A stretch of DNA of 64,000 nt from Plantago ovata (lineage: Eukaryota; Streptophyta; Magnoliopsida; Lamiales; Plantaginaceae): NCBI GenBank assembly GCA_028274465.1, contig CM051458.1, positions 12,167,566 through 12,231,565 of the forward strand, written 5' to 3'. Position 1 is the stretch's first letter; each line of letters begins with the position of its first letter. The notes beneath the pieces were generated by a model that had not been told where the DNA came from, searched no databases, and saw only the letters and a list, made by a program, of their open reading frames with translations. Below are positions 47,327 through 59,357 of this stretch, piece by piece. The position numbers and the translations under genes are program-made.

Positions 47327-48416
47327 TTCTAAAACAAAACCCGAGGGTAAAATTTAATCTATAAGTTCCAACACGTAGGGCAGCAACGGACGATCCATTT
47401 CCTACGCGTAGATCAATTTTCCTTGGTCTAACCTGTCGGCTATCAATGAGCCCCTGCAAATTGTTACAAATGTGTGAGCCACAAGAAGTATCTAATACCC
47501 AACAATTCGAGGTTTGTGTAGACATATTTATCTCAATGACAAACATACCTTGATGGGAGCCAGATGCACCATGCGTGGTCACAACTCCATCAGCAATTGC
47601 CTTTGGGCAGTCTCTCTTCCAGTGTCCTTTCTGCTTGCAGTAAAGACACGTCTCCTTCTCCATGTTCACCACCTTCTTTTGATTTCCAGCCTTATGCTTA
47701 AAAACCTTAGCCTTAGGTCCAATATTTGGCTTCTTGGTTTGCTTAGTCTTACCCTTTGAGCCATAGCCCTTAGGGTGAGCCTTCGCAGATGATCCAACCA
47801 ACATAACAGACTTCCTCTTAGGTTGAGCCTGTTCATAGGTCTTAAGCATATTGTGGACTTCAGGAAGTGTAGCATCTTTGTCATTCATATTGTAATTCAT
47901 GATGAATGTGGAATATGAATCCGACAATGATTGAAGGATGATGATGACTGAAACACGGTTCTCAAATTTGATTCCAGCAGTTGCTAGTTTCTCAATGAGT
48001 CCAATCATCTTGAGCACGTGTTCAGATACATTTCCTCCTTCAGACATCCTCATTTTGAAGATTTCTCTAAGAAGATCAAACTCAACACTCTTAGAAACAG
48101 TTCCAAAGAGGCTTTTGAGGTGCACGAGCATTTCATATGGCATCATGTTTTCATGTTGCCTTTGCAGCTCCATAGTCATTGCAGCTAGCATAACACACTG
48201 TGCATTAGCAGCATCATCTTTGTGCTTCTGGTGAGCAACTTTGTCAAACTTAGCAAGCTCAGCAGCAACAGTAGGAGGAGTGGGGATTGGTTCGTCCAAG
48301 ACGTACTCAATTTTCTCTTGCCTAAGCACCAAACGAATGTTACGGATCCAATCCATAAAGTTTGGACCAGTAAGAGTGCATTTCTCCAAGATCATTCTTA
48401 TGGATAAATTGGCCAT
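47319..48416 (-). pseudogene. Copia gag and protease
   Basis: Starts MANLSIRMILEKCTLTGPNF, a typical copia gag N-terminus. A gag core (HLKSLFGTVSKSVEFDLLREI) is followed by a basic region and a zinc knuckle CLYCKQKGHWKRDCP (CX2CX4HX4C). The protease starts WVLDTSCGSHIC: the catalytic D-T-G has Ser in place of Gly. The frame ends at 47319 because of an extra base in the A-run 47349-47352 (T-run on the minus strand), which separates it from integrase. Gag would form the particle, protease would cut the polyprotein; here the protease is probably inactive. Confidence 0.9.
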
Positions 48417-48929
48417 CTTTTCAGACCTAGAGAAGTAAATAAATAAAACTGAAATTAATACTCTAAAATAACTTCTATGATCACAATCAGCGACTAAATA
48501 AACTAGGACTTTAGCTTTATTCAGTTCTCACTATTTTCACATACTCCTGACCCCTTTAGAGAGTACGAACCATTATTTTATAATAGTTGTAGTGATCCAA
48601 GATCCATGCTTGCACTATTATAGCCCCAGCTATGGCTGATCACTATATTAACCAAACAGGTAGGTCTCCAAACCAATTGTACAATACAACTCTTGGTTGA
48701 TCAAAACCATTTTGATCGATGTCCTCAAAATATGTCTGACGCTATGGCGACTCGACATAATTCAAGTAAGTCATAACCATCATACGGCACCAACAATGGC
48801 CCTATGAAGGCAACTTTCTTACGGCAAACGGAGTAAGCACTATGGTGCATATTACCCACGAGATTAGTAAGTCCATTTAATCTTCAATTATGATGGGTGA
48901 CATCATGCGATTTAATCGAGACTTAAATT

Positions 48930-49170
48930 AATTGGGGGAACATTTAAATGGGGTATTTAATCGCTTGACCAAGATCCCTAACATGCATCACATAATGGGT
49001 GCCGCCTACCCAAGGCTCATGCAATGCGGTCCAACAAGTAATGAGTGTCGCCTACTCATACATATCAATTGCGGACTAGCAAGTAATGGGTGCCGCCTAC
49101 CCATGCATATGACAGATGCGGTCCGGTAACTAATGGGTGCCGCCTACCCATACAATAAAAGCGGACTAAC
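48930..49170. repeat. Tandem hairpin repeats in the copia leader
   Basis: Four copies of an approximately 50-base unit containing AATGGGTGCCGCCTACCCAT (a GGGT..ACCC stem) followed by a GCGGTCC or GCGGACT block. They lie between the primer-binding site and gag of the copia element, in what would be the genomic RNA leader. Confidence 0.8.
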
Positions 49171-50447
49171 GATATTTAAATACAATATTTAAATATTAAA
49201 TTGCTCATGTAGACATTCAACACATGTGATACAACCAAGTTGGAGCATATAAGTAGTTGTTGTGGATTATTATCATCATATGTAAGTTAAAATCTCATTT
49301 ATAAGTTCTCTAAGAATTTTCAAAATATTTAAAACAAGTTTTAATAATAATATAATCTTCTAAAGCAACATATTATTATTGAAATGTAGTTCATAAACCA
49401 TTTATAAACTAATAAACGTGTTATTAAATACTATGAACTTATATTTATGTCTCTAAACATTTTAATCACTTTCCAAAAGCATTAGAAGGGTTTAAATGTT
49501 ACTTATAAACTATTTATAAATTAAATCATAAGTTTCTAAAACTCTAGGGACCTCTTTACAATTCACAGAAAGCTGAAATTAAGTTTCTGGGGTCAAATTG
49601 AAAGTTTTCAGTATTTTGTTAAATTCGCAAAGCACAGAAGTTCAGGGGCTTGAGCCCCAATAAGACAGAAACTGTCAAATTGGAGAACAAGTCCCTGTCG
49701 TTACCTTTCTTGCTTATTGGCCACCCACAAGTTTCTGAAATCTTTCAATCAAGTCCCTGCAACTAAGAAAAGTTTCAAAAACCTTTAATCTTCATTCCAA
49801 CTTCGAATTGAAGGTCCAAATCATGTTCTAAACACAATATATCATCCAAGATTAATTCGCAAGCAATCAATTTGCCAAAAAAACGAAGAACAAAATTTTT
49901 TTAATTTTATTTTTTATTTTTTATAATTTCCGATCGGGTCGATCGGAACCGACCAAGTCGATTCCGTTCGGCCCGTTTATTGCTTGCTTCATCTTCCCCA
50001 TGTTCATACGACTCCAATCCTCATATTAATGGTTTGATTCGTAGTTTAAATTCACAAAGCTTGAAATCTCCATTAATGGAAGTTCAAGCTCCATGACCTT
50101 TAGACCTTCTAATCAATTTCAAATCTTAAGGGACAGAGGAGAAGAGAACATGACCAGAGGAAGATGGTGGTGGCGTCGCGGTCGGAGCCGAGCTCCGGCG
50201 CCGGAACCTTTCCGGCGAAGTCGACTGGAGGAGAAGAAGTCGATACTTCTTCCTTTTTTTTTTTTTTTTTTTTTTTTGATTTGATTTTAAAATTTTCCTT
50301 TTAAATTATCCAATAATAAAATCTGGAAATAAAACTTAAACCCATCTTTCTTTCTTCTCTTTAATTTTAACTAAACATATGTATATAATAATTCACAGCA
50401 ACAATAATTAAAAAATACATAAACAATATAGTCATGATTCAGCCTAG

Positions 50448-50459
50448 CTCCGATACCAC
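50448..50459 (-). promoter_or_regulatory. Primer-binding site of the copia element
   Basis: On the minus strand TGGTATCGGAGC starts one base after the LTR end. It matches the 3' end of initiator tRNA-Met with one difference from the common TGGTATCAGAGC. Confidence 0.88.
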
Positions 50460-50460
50460 T

Positions 50461-52382
50461 GTTAGAAAAGTGAGAAAATTTGCCTCTAAGGCAAAGCAGC
50501 GGAAGTTTAAAAATTTTAATCTCACTAAAACTGATATGACTATACTGTTTATTAAACTGGAAGAAATCACTTACGTGTCCTCCAGTAGATAAGCAAATTG
50601 ACCGGATAGTTGTTCCTCGATCTCCAGACAAAGCCTTGCAATCTCCTCGTCCGGCTGGTTGATTTCTTCTTCGTCAGAGATGAAATCTTCGTCAACAAAA
50701 TCTCCAAGATGGCTCATCAACAGGTTGATTAATTCCTTCGACCTTGGTATCCACGGGCAATGTTTCCACAAGAACGCTAGGAGGTTCTTCTGTGTTTTTG
50801 AGCTACTGAGAAAAATTATTCGTTATGACTATCAAAGAAGAATATTTTACGTGTTGTTGGAATAGAATAGAAGACTGACTTTCTTTCTTTCTGATTTAGT
50901 CAGTTAGTTAGTTCAGAAAATCATGTAAGATTTTACCAAGTAAATCTTACTGACTAAAAGATTTCAAAAGTTATCAACTCACTAACAAACAGATAAGCAT
51001 TTTAATTATTTCAATCAAAAAAGAAACTAAATCAAAGATTGAAAGAAAAAAAGAAAAAGGAAAATAAATAAAAAAAAAAAAACAAATCACGTTGACAGCC
51101 GCTTGGCCCAGCCCCACATATGCTGGGCCAAATCGGCCCAGCCCAATTTTTTCTTTTTCAATTCATTTTCTTTGCATTAGGCCATTAATTCTAAATTCCG
51201 TCGAAATGCACAAGTCTTTAATTAATTAATTAAATCCAATTCAATTCAATTAATTATATTTTTAAAATATATTTCATATATATAATGAATTAATATTAAT
51301 CTAACTAATAATAATTCCATTATATTTATATATAGTAATTCAACATTAATCTAATTAATATTTAATCCTATATACATAGCTCGTTTGTAGAAACACCACC
51401 TTGAAGTGTGACCCATAGGGCCTTGCATATTAAGCAACAATCTAATTAAGGTTATAATAAATTCCTAGACAATTTATCAGACAATATTAATATGCAAGGA
51501 ACGTTTGTGAGGAAAACAAACCACCTGTAGCGTAAGGTACTTTGATGATACGGTCCATTCATTCATAAATACTCGAATGGGTCTAGAATATGGTTGTGTG
51601 TCTATTCTAATAACTTCATTCATTGTCTCTCAATCTTATTAGTCGATCTATGAATTATGTCCAAACACCATTTTGACATATTCACATACGGTGGCCACCG
51701 GTTTTGTGATCGCACTAAATATGAGAAGTGAGTATTCTCTCCTTGTATCTATTACGGAGGAATGAATCCTATCTTGGCCCAATCACTCACACCATATGTT
51801 TCCTAATGTACCCAACGCATGCCGTATCTACCCTACTTTAAGAGTGCAAGCGTTGCGCATGGTTAAAGTACATTATTCCACATATGATGTAGTATTGGCC
51901 TCAAGTCTAAGGACTACTAACATTACCCTACACACCGATACTACCATAGACACTTAAATAGCTTTACCAAATGGTTTCTCGGTTGGGTATGCCATCACTC
52001 TCCAAAGTGTCCATATGTTCATCATGAATAACCAAGTTCATTCGTAGTAGTGAGACCTACTACATCCTCGAAGGATCTAATGCAACATATGCTAGCTTCA
52101 ATCGCATCATTGATATCCCGTATCTCAATGACCTTCAGCTAGTTGCTTATTTTAGGACTTAATTATTGACACACAAGCTCTCACTAACTTGGTGATTAAT
52201 TTAAGTCCTTGTGAACATTTTATCGAATAATTCAAACAACCAAATAATGTATTCATAAAATGTAATGCCAATTGTATTTAATAATGTATAAATAAATGAA
52301 CATAGATAAATAACAATAATTGAATGTGATCAAGTACATATCGTCCCTATCGTAGGTTGTCTCTAGGACATAAATACTTTCA
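50461..52382 (-). repeat. 5' LTR of the copia element (complete, 1,922 bp)
   Basis: Minus strand starts TGAAAGTATTTATGTCC and ends CTTTTCTAACA. It carries a GGGCCAAATCGGCCCAGCCC palindromic zone (complement of 51115-51150). The copy at 42739 matches 50461-51971 but lacks the remaining 411 bases. Confidence 0.92.
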
Positions 52383-52387
52383 GTTTC

Positions 52388-53770
52388 ATTAATAAAAAAT
52401 CTGAAAAGAAATTAAAATGAGTAATTTAGTTGGTAGAGAGTGATGAGTACTCCATTAATCAATATATTCTCTCTTTACCTTTTCTTTAAAGTATATGATC
52501 GATATCCATTGCATCCACGGACCACGATTTCAAATTAATGATAATATCATATACGGTATATGAGAATATATGAATTTGAAGGAAGAATCATAGCAAAATA
52601 TATATGTGAGCAGTTCATTCCCTACACCTTTAAATTTTGTTGGAAGATGACTCCACAAGTTCCCCATTATGCCACTAACATTCTGCCCAAAGGACCAGTA
52701 CTGGACTACTCATGAATTCTTTAATGTTTAAATTTAAATATATACAATGGATAACTTTAACTCAATATATATATGAGATGAGCAAATTCTCGATCTATCG
52801 TTAGAAACGTAACTAGTCCATTAGAAGTTGATGCATGCGTCATGCAAATGTATTGCTTAGCTAATAGCTACCATTTCTGGTTAAAATTATTTTTTCTATA
52901 TATAGTATGATTTTCTTTTCTTTTTATTTGCATGTGAATTGAGCAAAATTACTCGCGTCTTTGATTGAATTCGAGGTTTTTGGGCCATTAAAGTAACGTC
53001 AGGTCAGGGTGAATCTAGGATTAAATGCTTCTTAGGACATATATATAGACCTTTTCTTTTTAAATAAAGTATACCAAGTTTTATGAAAAACTATTTATAT
53101 TAAATGGTGGTTTTATTATACGTATTAGGGGTAGTGTAGATTTATAGGAGTAGCTGTTTCAAAAAACTATTATGGTAATGCAACTAAACAACATACCACA
53201 TAAAAGCAATAATAAAGAGCAATTTATAATTGCTGGAGTACAATATATTGGTTGAGTAGATAATGCCACAACAGAGTTTCATGCCATGAATTTTGGTTTA
53301 CATGTCTGAAAAAATAAATTGTCAAATAGCTATTGTGCAAACTGATTCAGAAAAGCTTGTTTTATGTCCCAAACATACAACATACAAACATAAATGCATA
53401 AACTTATTAAAACAAACACAATTACACAACACACAGATTGATAAAGTTCGGACAAAATTGGGTGGAAATTGAATTTAACAAAAAACGAAAGAAAGAAAAA
53501 AAAAACAAGTCCAATATTGAGGGGCTGCCACCACTCTAACCCAACTGGGTTTCTTCCTTGCGTAATGAGGACGTCGTCCAGCTCCTGTTGGAGCTCGGAT
53601 GCAGCGGCATCTCAAGCGGGATGACTACGTCGAGCTCCAATGCGGAGCATCTTAGGCCTTTTCCAAGTTTAAACCGACTCATCGGTATACCATGAGAATT
53701 TTAATATATGTAAATTTGTAATGAACTAATTGTTTCTTGTTAGAATTATAGCATGTCAATGGTGGTTGGT
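52388..53770. other. Intergenic, no gene seen
   Basis: AT-rich DNA. A GC-richer patch at 53520-53660 (CCAGCTCCTGTTGGAGCTCGG, CGAGCTCCAATGCGGAGC) contains AGCTCC units that recall the cores of the neighbouring elements, but no boundary could be set. Confidence 0.4.
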
Positions 53771-54249
53771 TCATGACTTTTGTACCTCAACCAAAGGGGC
53801 CCCACACGTTGGAATATAGGAGTTAATATATTTCTAGGGACAGTTATGAAGGTGGTTCTCAAAAAGATACCTATTAGGTTCACAATTACATTTTGGTCTG
53901 AAAACAACAGTTTTTGAGTTGACCAACTAGTATTTACATCTTTGTCATCCCCTCTAAATTGGCAAAACAAACAGCCCTTAAGGAAAGAACCAAAAAAAAA
54001 AAAAAAAAAAAACCCTAACCTTCTTCTCCGATTAAGCTCCGACCGAAACTTTTGTCGTTCCGGTCGGATCTGCAAGTGCTCGATCGGAGCATAAACTATT
54101 CCGATCAGAGCAGAAACTGCTCCGGCCAGCTCTGACCGGAGCAGAAATTGCTCCGATCAAAGCTGATCGGCTCCAATCGGAGCAGTCACCTCCGATCGGA
54201 TCAAGAAACTGCTTCGATCGTAGCAGTCACTACAAGAAAAACAGAAATC

Positions 54250-54612
54250 AGCAACCGGCCTTAGCAACCGATCGATCCGTCGCTAATATTAGCGACCGAT
54301 CGGTCAATTAGCGACGAATAAAATGCCCCTAGCGACGGACCAACTCAATTCGTACTAGGGCGTGTAGTATTTGCGACGGATGACTGATCGGTCGCTATTT
54401 AGCGACGGATGAATCATCCGTCGCTGTATTTAGCGACCGATGGACTTTATCCGTCGCTATTTAGCAACCGATTAGTCATCGGTCGCTAAACGTTGACCAA
54501 GAAAAAAAAATCAGGCTTTTGAAATATAGCGAAGGATGACGTCATCCGTCGGTGTTTAGCAACCGATCGGTCGCTGATTAGCAACGGATGGTCATCCGTC
54601 GCTGATTAGTTT
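54250..54612. repeat. Left subterminal repeat array of the CACTA element
   Basis: About 20 copies of a 10-12-base motif (AGCGACGGAT, ATCCGTCGCT, and GATCGGTCGCT variants) in both orientations, often as adjacent inverted pairs that could form short hairpins. The matching right array is at 61610-61985. Confidence 0.9.
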
Positions 54613-55667
54613 TCTTCACCGGCGAGCGACGAGCAGAACCTCATTTTTGCTCTCTTCTCTCTTCTTCTCCATTTTTCTCACTTCTTCTCTCCAATTCCAA
54701 TCTTCCCTTATACTCCATCATTTCTTCCAATCTTGGTGTCAAAGCCAATTCAACAAGGAACGTAGTGAGACATTCAATTTGAAGTGGGTTGTTCTATTTA
54801 TTCCGCAATTAAAGGTACTAATCTCGAAACCTAACTTTTGTAAATTTGGTATTTTTTCAATTTTGAAGTGTTTTATGGTTTATTAGCTAGTTTTGATGTT
54901 AGTATTGTTCAATTGGGATGTTTGGGATGTAGTGGGTTCGATTATGTTTGAGATTTGAATTGGGTTTGATTATCTTTAGGATTTCAATCGGGTTCGATTA
55001 TGTTTGGGATTTGAATTGGGTTCGATTATGTTAGGGATTTGAATTTGGTTCGATTATGTTTGGGATTATCTACGTAGTTAGTTTTGTTCAATTAGTGTAA
55101 TTTGTTTGGGATATACTAATTAGATTTGAAAATTGCATAAGTATAATTATAATGGAAATATGAGTAATTATAGTGTATTGTAATTAGTTATTATAATGGA
55201 AATTGTATAAATATAATGAAAATATAGATAAATATAGGTAATTATAGTGTATTGCAAGTTTTTATTATAATGAAAATTCCATAAGTATAATGGAAATATA
55301 TAGATAAATATAGGTAATTATAGTGTATTGGTAGTTGTTACTATAATGCAAATTGCATAATTATAATAAAAAATATATGTAATTATAGTGTATTGTAAGT
55401 AGTTATTATAATGAAAATTGTACAAGTATAATGGAAATATAGATAAATATAGGTAATTATTGTTTAAAAAAAGTGTAAGTATGAAGTAAATAACTCATTG
55501 ATAAATTAAAGTTAGAAGATAATATGAGTATTTTTATTTCTAATGTAGAAATATTGGGAGTATATATAATGCAATGTAAAAAATTGATAATTAAAATGAG
55601 TACTTGGTGAAAAACAACGTTAGCCGCAATGTACTAAACTTCCATTGGCCAGGTTTAGCATTCAGTT
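54613..55667 (+). promoter_or_regulatory. CACTA leader region with tandem repeats
   Basis: Begins with a CT-rich presumed leader (GCTCTCTTCTCTCTTCTTCTCC). A 30-40-base unit (GGGTTCGATTATGTTTGGGATTTGAATT) follows in four to five copies at 54930-55065. An approximately 85-base AT-rich unit (TATAGGTAATTATAGTGTATTG) then repeats about five times at 55130-55470. Probably an untranslated exon and first intron ahead of the transposase. Confidence 0.6.
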
Positions 55668-58600
55668 ATGAATCCCGATCGTACTTGGATGTACAGTAGG
55701 ATTGCAGATGGAATACTTTTGCCTACGTTTGTACAAGGGGTCAATGCATTTGTCGAATTTGCATTGTCAAAACCCGAGTGTTTGAGTACTGTGATGATGA
55801 AGTGTCCTTGCAACCATAAGAAATGTAGGAACCGTCAGTACTTACCCTCTACGGTGGTTGTAGACCATTTGAAGCGTAATGGTTTTGTCCCTAAATATGA
55901 GGTGTGGAATCATCATGGTGAGGCAGTTCGTTTGTTGGGGGATTATTCCATGTTGTCGGGGAAGCGTAGGAAAAGGCAGGAGAGTAGTGCTACACTAGGT
56001 GCCTGTACTCATGATGATGCCACAGGGGACCGGATGGAAGAGATGGTCCGTAACGCTGTGGGTCAAGAGTTCACGGAGGGTGTTGTTAATGTGGAGCCTC
56101 CGAATGCTGAGTCACAACAGTTCTTTGACTTGTTGGAAGCGTCAAAGATGCCACTCTACCCGGGGTGCAAGATGAATGAATTGACTATGTTGTCTCGAAT
56201 TATGAGCAACAAGGAGGGTGGTGGGAATTCAGAAAGCAGCTGCAACGATTGGTTGAGTTTGATCACGGATGCTATGCCTGAAGGAAGCCTAGTTCCAACA
56301 AACTATTACCAAGCGCAGAAGAAGATGAAGGCGATGGGATTGCCTATGGAGAAAATAGATTGCTGCCCGGGTATGTGTATGATCTATTGGGGGGAGGATG
56401 AAGGTTTGTTGAAATGTAAACATTGTGGGAAGGACCGGTATAGTCGTTACAAGGAGGGCGCTGCAATGATACGACAGAAGAAGAATCTCTCCCACAAGAA
56501 AATGTGGTACTTTCCTATAGGTCCTCGTCTGAAGAGGTTGTATGCATCAGATGCATGTGCAAATAAGATGCGTTGGCACAAGGAGAGAGTAGTCGCGGAT
56601 GACCAAGAGGGTAAGATGGGTCACCCATCAGACTCGCCGGCATGGAAAGAGTTTGATGTGAAATATCCACAGTTTGCAGCCCGGTCTAGAAATGTAAGAT
56701 TGGGACTTAGTACTGATGGTTTCAACCCGTTTGGGAGTGAACGGAAGTATTCGTGCTGGCCAGTGATGCTTACACCTTACAACTTGCCTCCGGGTGACTG
56801 TTTGAAAGAACCATTCATGTTCTTGACCATGCTGGTGCCAGGGCCGGATGATCCAGGACAGAAGATAGATGTCTTCTTGCAGCCACTGATCAAGGAGCTT
56901 ATAGAGTTGTGGGAGGATGGTATCCCGACATACGATGTCTCAACAAAGACGAACTTTACCTTGAGAGCAGCACTACTCTGGACCATCAGTGATTTCCCTG
57001 CGTACTCCATGTTGTCTGGAAGGAAAACATCTGGATACAAGGCATGTCCACATTGTCTGGATGATGTTGATTCACACTATCTGCCGAAGAGTCGAAAGGA
57101 ATCTTGGTTTGATTGTCATCGCAGGTTTCTAGACGATGGACACCCGTTCAGAAAGAACAAGACTCAGTTTCTTAAGAACAAAGTGGTGTTGAATAAGGCC
57201 CCTAAAGAACTAACAAGTGCACAACAATTTGCTATTATAGAACGCTTGGGGTACAAGAAAGTAACTGAGGTTGGGTGGGAACAGCATAACGAGAATATCA
57301 AAAGTGAGTATGGATGGAAAAAGAGATGCATCCTATGGGATTTGCCTTATTGGAGTAGTCTTCGCATACGTCATATCTTGGATGTCATGCATATTGAGAA
57401 GAACGTATTTGAGAACTGCTTCAACACCATTTGTGAAATTCCCAACAAAACAAAGGATACGGTTAGGTCCAGGGAAGAGTTGGATATTCTATGCAGGAGG
57501 CCCGGACTGTCAAACAAGAATGCTGATGGCAAGTGGCCGAAGGCTAAATACACTTTGTCCAAAGAGGCTAGAGCGGAACTTTTTGATTGGGTGAAGTTGT
57601 TGAAATTCCCCGACAATTATGCTTCTAAATTTGCTCGGTGTGTGGACACGAGTAAGACAAAGATGTATGGGATGAAGAGCCACGATTGTCATATGTTCAT
57701 GGAGAGGCTCATCCCAATTGCATTTCGCCAGCTCTTAGATAGATCGGTATGGAGTGCCTTGACCGAGTTGAGCTTGTTCTTCAAGAATCTATGCACACGG
57801 GTTGTTGAGGTTGAAGTGTTGAAGACGATGAAGGCTAACATACCGGTGATTCTGTGCAAGCTCGAGCGTATCTTTCCACCTAGCTTCTTTGATTCCATGG
57901 AACACTTGCCCATTCACCTACCAGATGAGGTCTTGCTAGCCGGACCTGTTCAGTATCGTTGGATGTATCCCTTTGAGAGGTAAATATTTTAGTATCATAT
58001 TTACAAACATATATGACACATAATTGTATAGTATATCTAATTATGACAGACATATTATAACAGATACTTAGGCAAGTTGAAGCATTATGTGAAGAACAAA
58101 GCTCAGCCTGAGGGTTCGATTGCCAATGCATACATTCGAGTAGAGACTGCAACTTTTTGCTCCTATTTCTTTGACACTGGGGTCCCTACGAAGACATCTA
58201 GGCCGGCTAGAAATGTCGACACATTTCAAGTGCAAGAGGACCATAAAGTTTCTCTATCAATCTTTAAGGTTTCGGGGAGGGTGTATGGTGAAGAAAAAGT
58301 GGCATATCTGACGGATAAAGAGTACAATGCTGCACATTCGTATGTCCTTCAGAATTGTGCTGAGCTCAACCCATTCCATCTCAAGTTTACTAGGTTAGTT
58401 GCCTTCTTACGTTTTACGATTGAATTAAAATCTTATTTTAGAGAAAATGGCAGTATTAAACCAAATATACGCATCATGTGCAGTTTCTTCAGCGCCCGTT
58501 GTGTAGAGCAAAATCCTATAGTGGCGGATGACACAATTGAGGACATGCTTAGGGAGGCCCTAGTCTCCGAATTTCCAACATGGTTCAAAGAGCATGTACA

Positions 58601-59219
58601 GAACCCGACCAACAAAATAAAATGTCCTTACTTAAGAGCACTAGCAAGTGGACCTGGGAGAAGATACTCCTCCTTCCCATCTTACATTGTAAATGGAATT
58701 AGGTTCAACAGTAGTGAGTGTGGATCGACAGATGCTACAGTTAATGGTGGGGTTCGTGTCTTGGGGAAAGACATAGGTGATGATGTCTACGATTACTATT
58801 GGAAGCTTAGGCGTATTATTCGCCTTGAATATCCCGGAGTACCTTTGAAAAGAACAATGTTGTTTGATGTTGATTGGTATGATCCCACTGATGTAGGCAC
58901 CATGAGGCTTGAGGAGTATGATATGGTGGAGATAAACTATAAGAAGAAGTACAAAGTGTACGAACCATTTATCTTGGCAAGTCAAGCACTTCAAGCTGTA
59001 TTTCTTCAGTTTCCTACCTTGAAAAAGGATAAGGGCGATTGGTTAGCTGCTGTACCTATAAATGCTCGATCCAAAGTTGAGTATGTGGAGAAGGACGAGT
59101 CAATTAACAACTCGTACCAAGAAGAAGATGTCGATGGTCAGGCTAGAAAACCTGTACAGGCTACAGTAGAAGTTATTCAGCTGCATGATGATGTTTTCAT
59201 TGACTTACAACCAGAGTAG
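55668..59219 (+). CDS. CACTA transposase, tnp2 (TNPD-like) type
   Basis: Catalyses cut-and-paste transposition of CACTA elements. Exon 1 (55668-57979) opens with a transposase-associated domain (MNPDRTWMYSRI, then CPCNHKKCRN) and continues with the tnp2 domain: LGLSTDGFNPFG (catalytic Asp region), ACPHCLDD, LDVMHIEKNVFEN and a DUF4218-like start (ERIFPPSFFDSMEHLPIHL). Exon 2 (58064-59219) completes DUF4218 (RYLGKLKHYVKNKAQPEGSI) and ends with DUF4216 (LFDVDWYDPTDVGTM). The junction gag|gta..cag|a is in phase. A further small intron near 58395-58490 is possible but not needed. No stops across about 1,157 residues: it could be functional. Confidence 0.92.
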
Positions 59220-59357
59220 ATTATAGAGGGTACGTAAATTAGTACTAGGTAGTTAGATTAGACTTAGCTTAGACTTATCTATTAGGCATATAATAAAAAA
59301 ATATTCTTTATTATATCTCTGATTTTACATCTTATATAATAGGTTGATTATTATTAG

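Larger units (their letters stand above)
42739..52382 (-). mobile_element. Ty1/copia retrotransposon, 9.6 kb, TSD GTTTC
   Basis: Bounded by TGTTAG (42739) and TTTCA (52382) with the 5-base duplication GTTTC on both sides (42734-42738 and 52383-52387). On the minus strand: 5' LTR 52382-50461, primer-binding site, leader with tandem hairpin repeats, gag-protease, integrase, reverse transcriptase, RNase H, truncated 3' LTR. Domain order (integrase before RT) defines copia. Inactivating changes: a frame shift between gag-protease and integrase, a stop in RT, a changed protease active site, and a deletion spanning the RNase H end and part of the 3' LTR. The LTRs are highly similar by eye, so the insertion is fairly recent. 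Confidence 0.95.
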
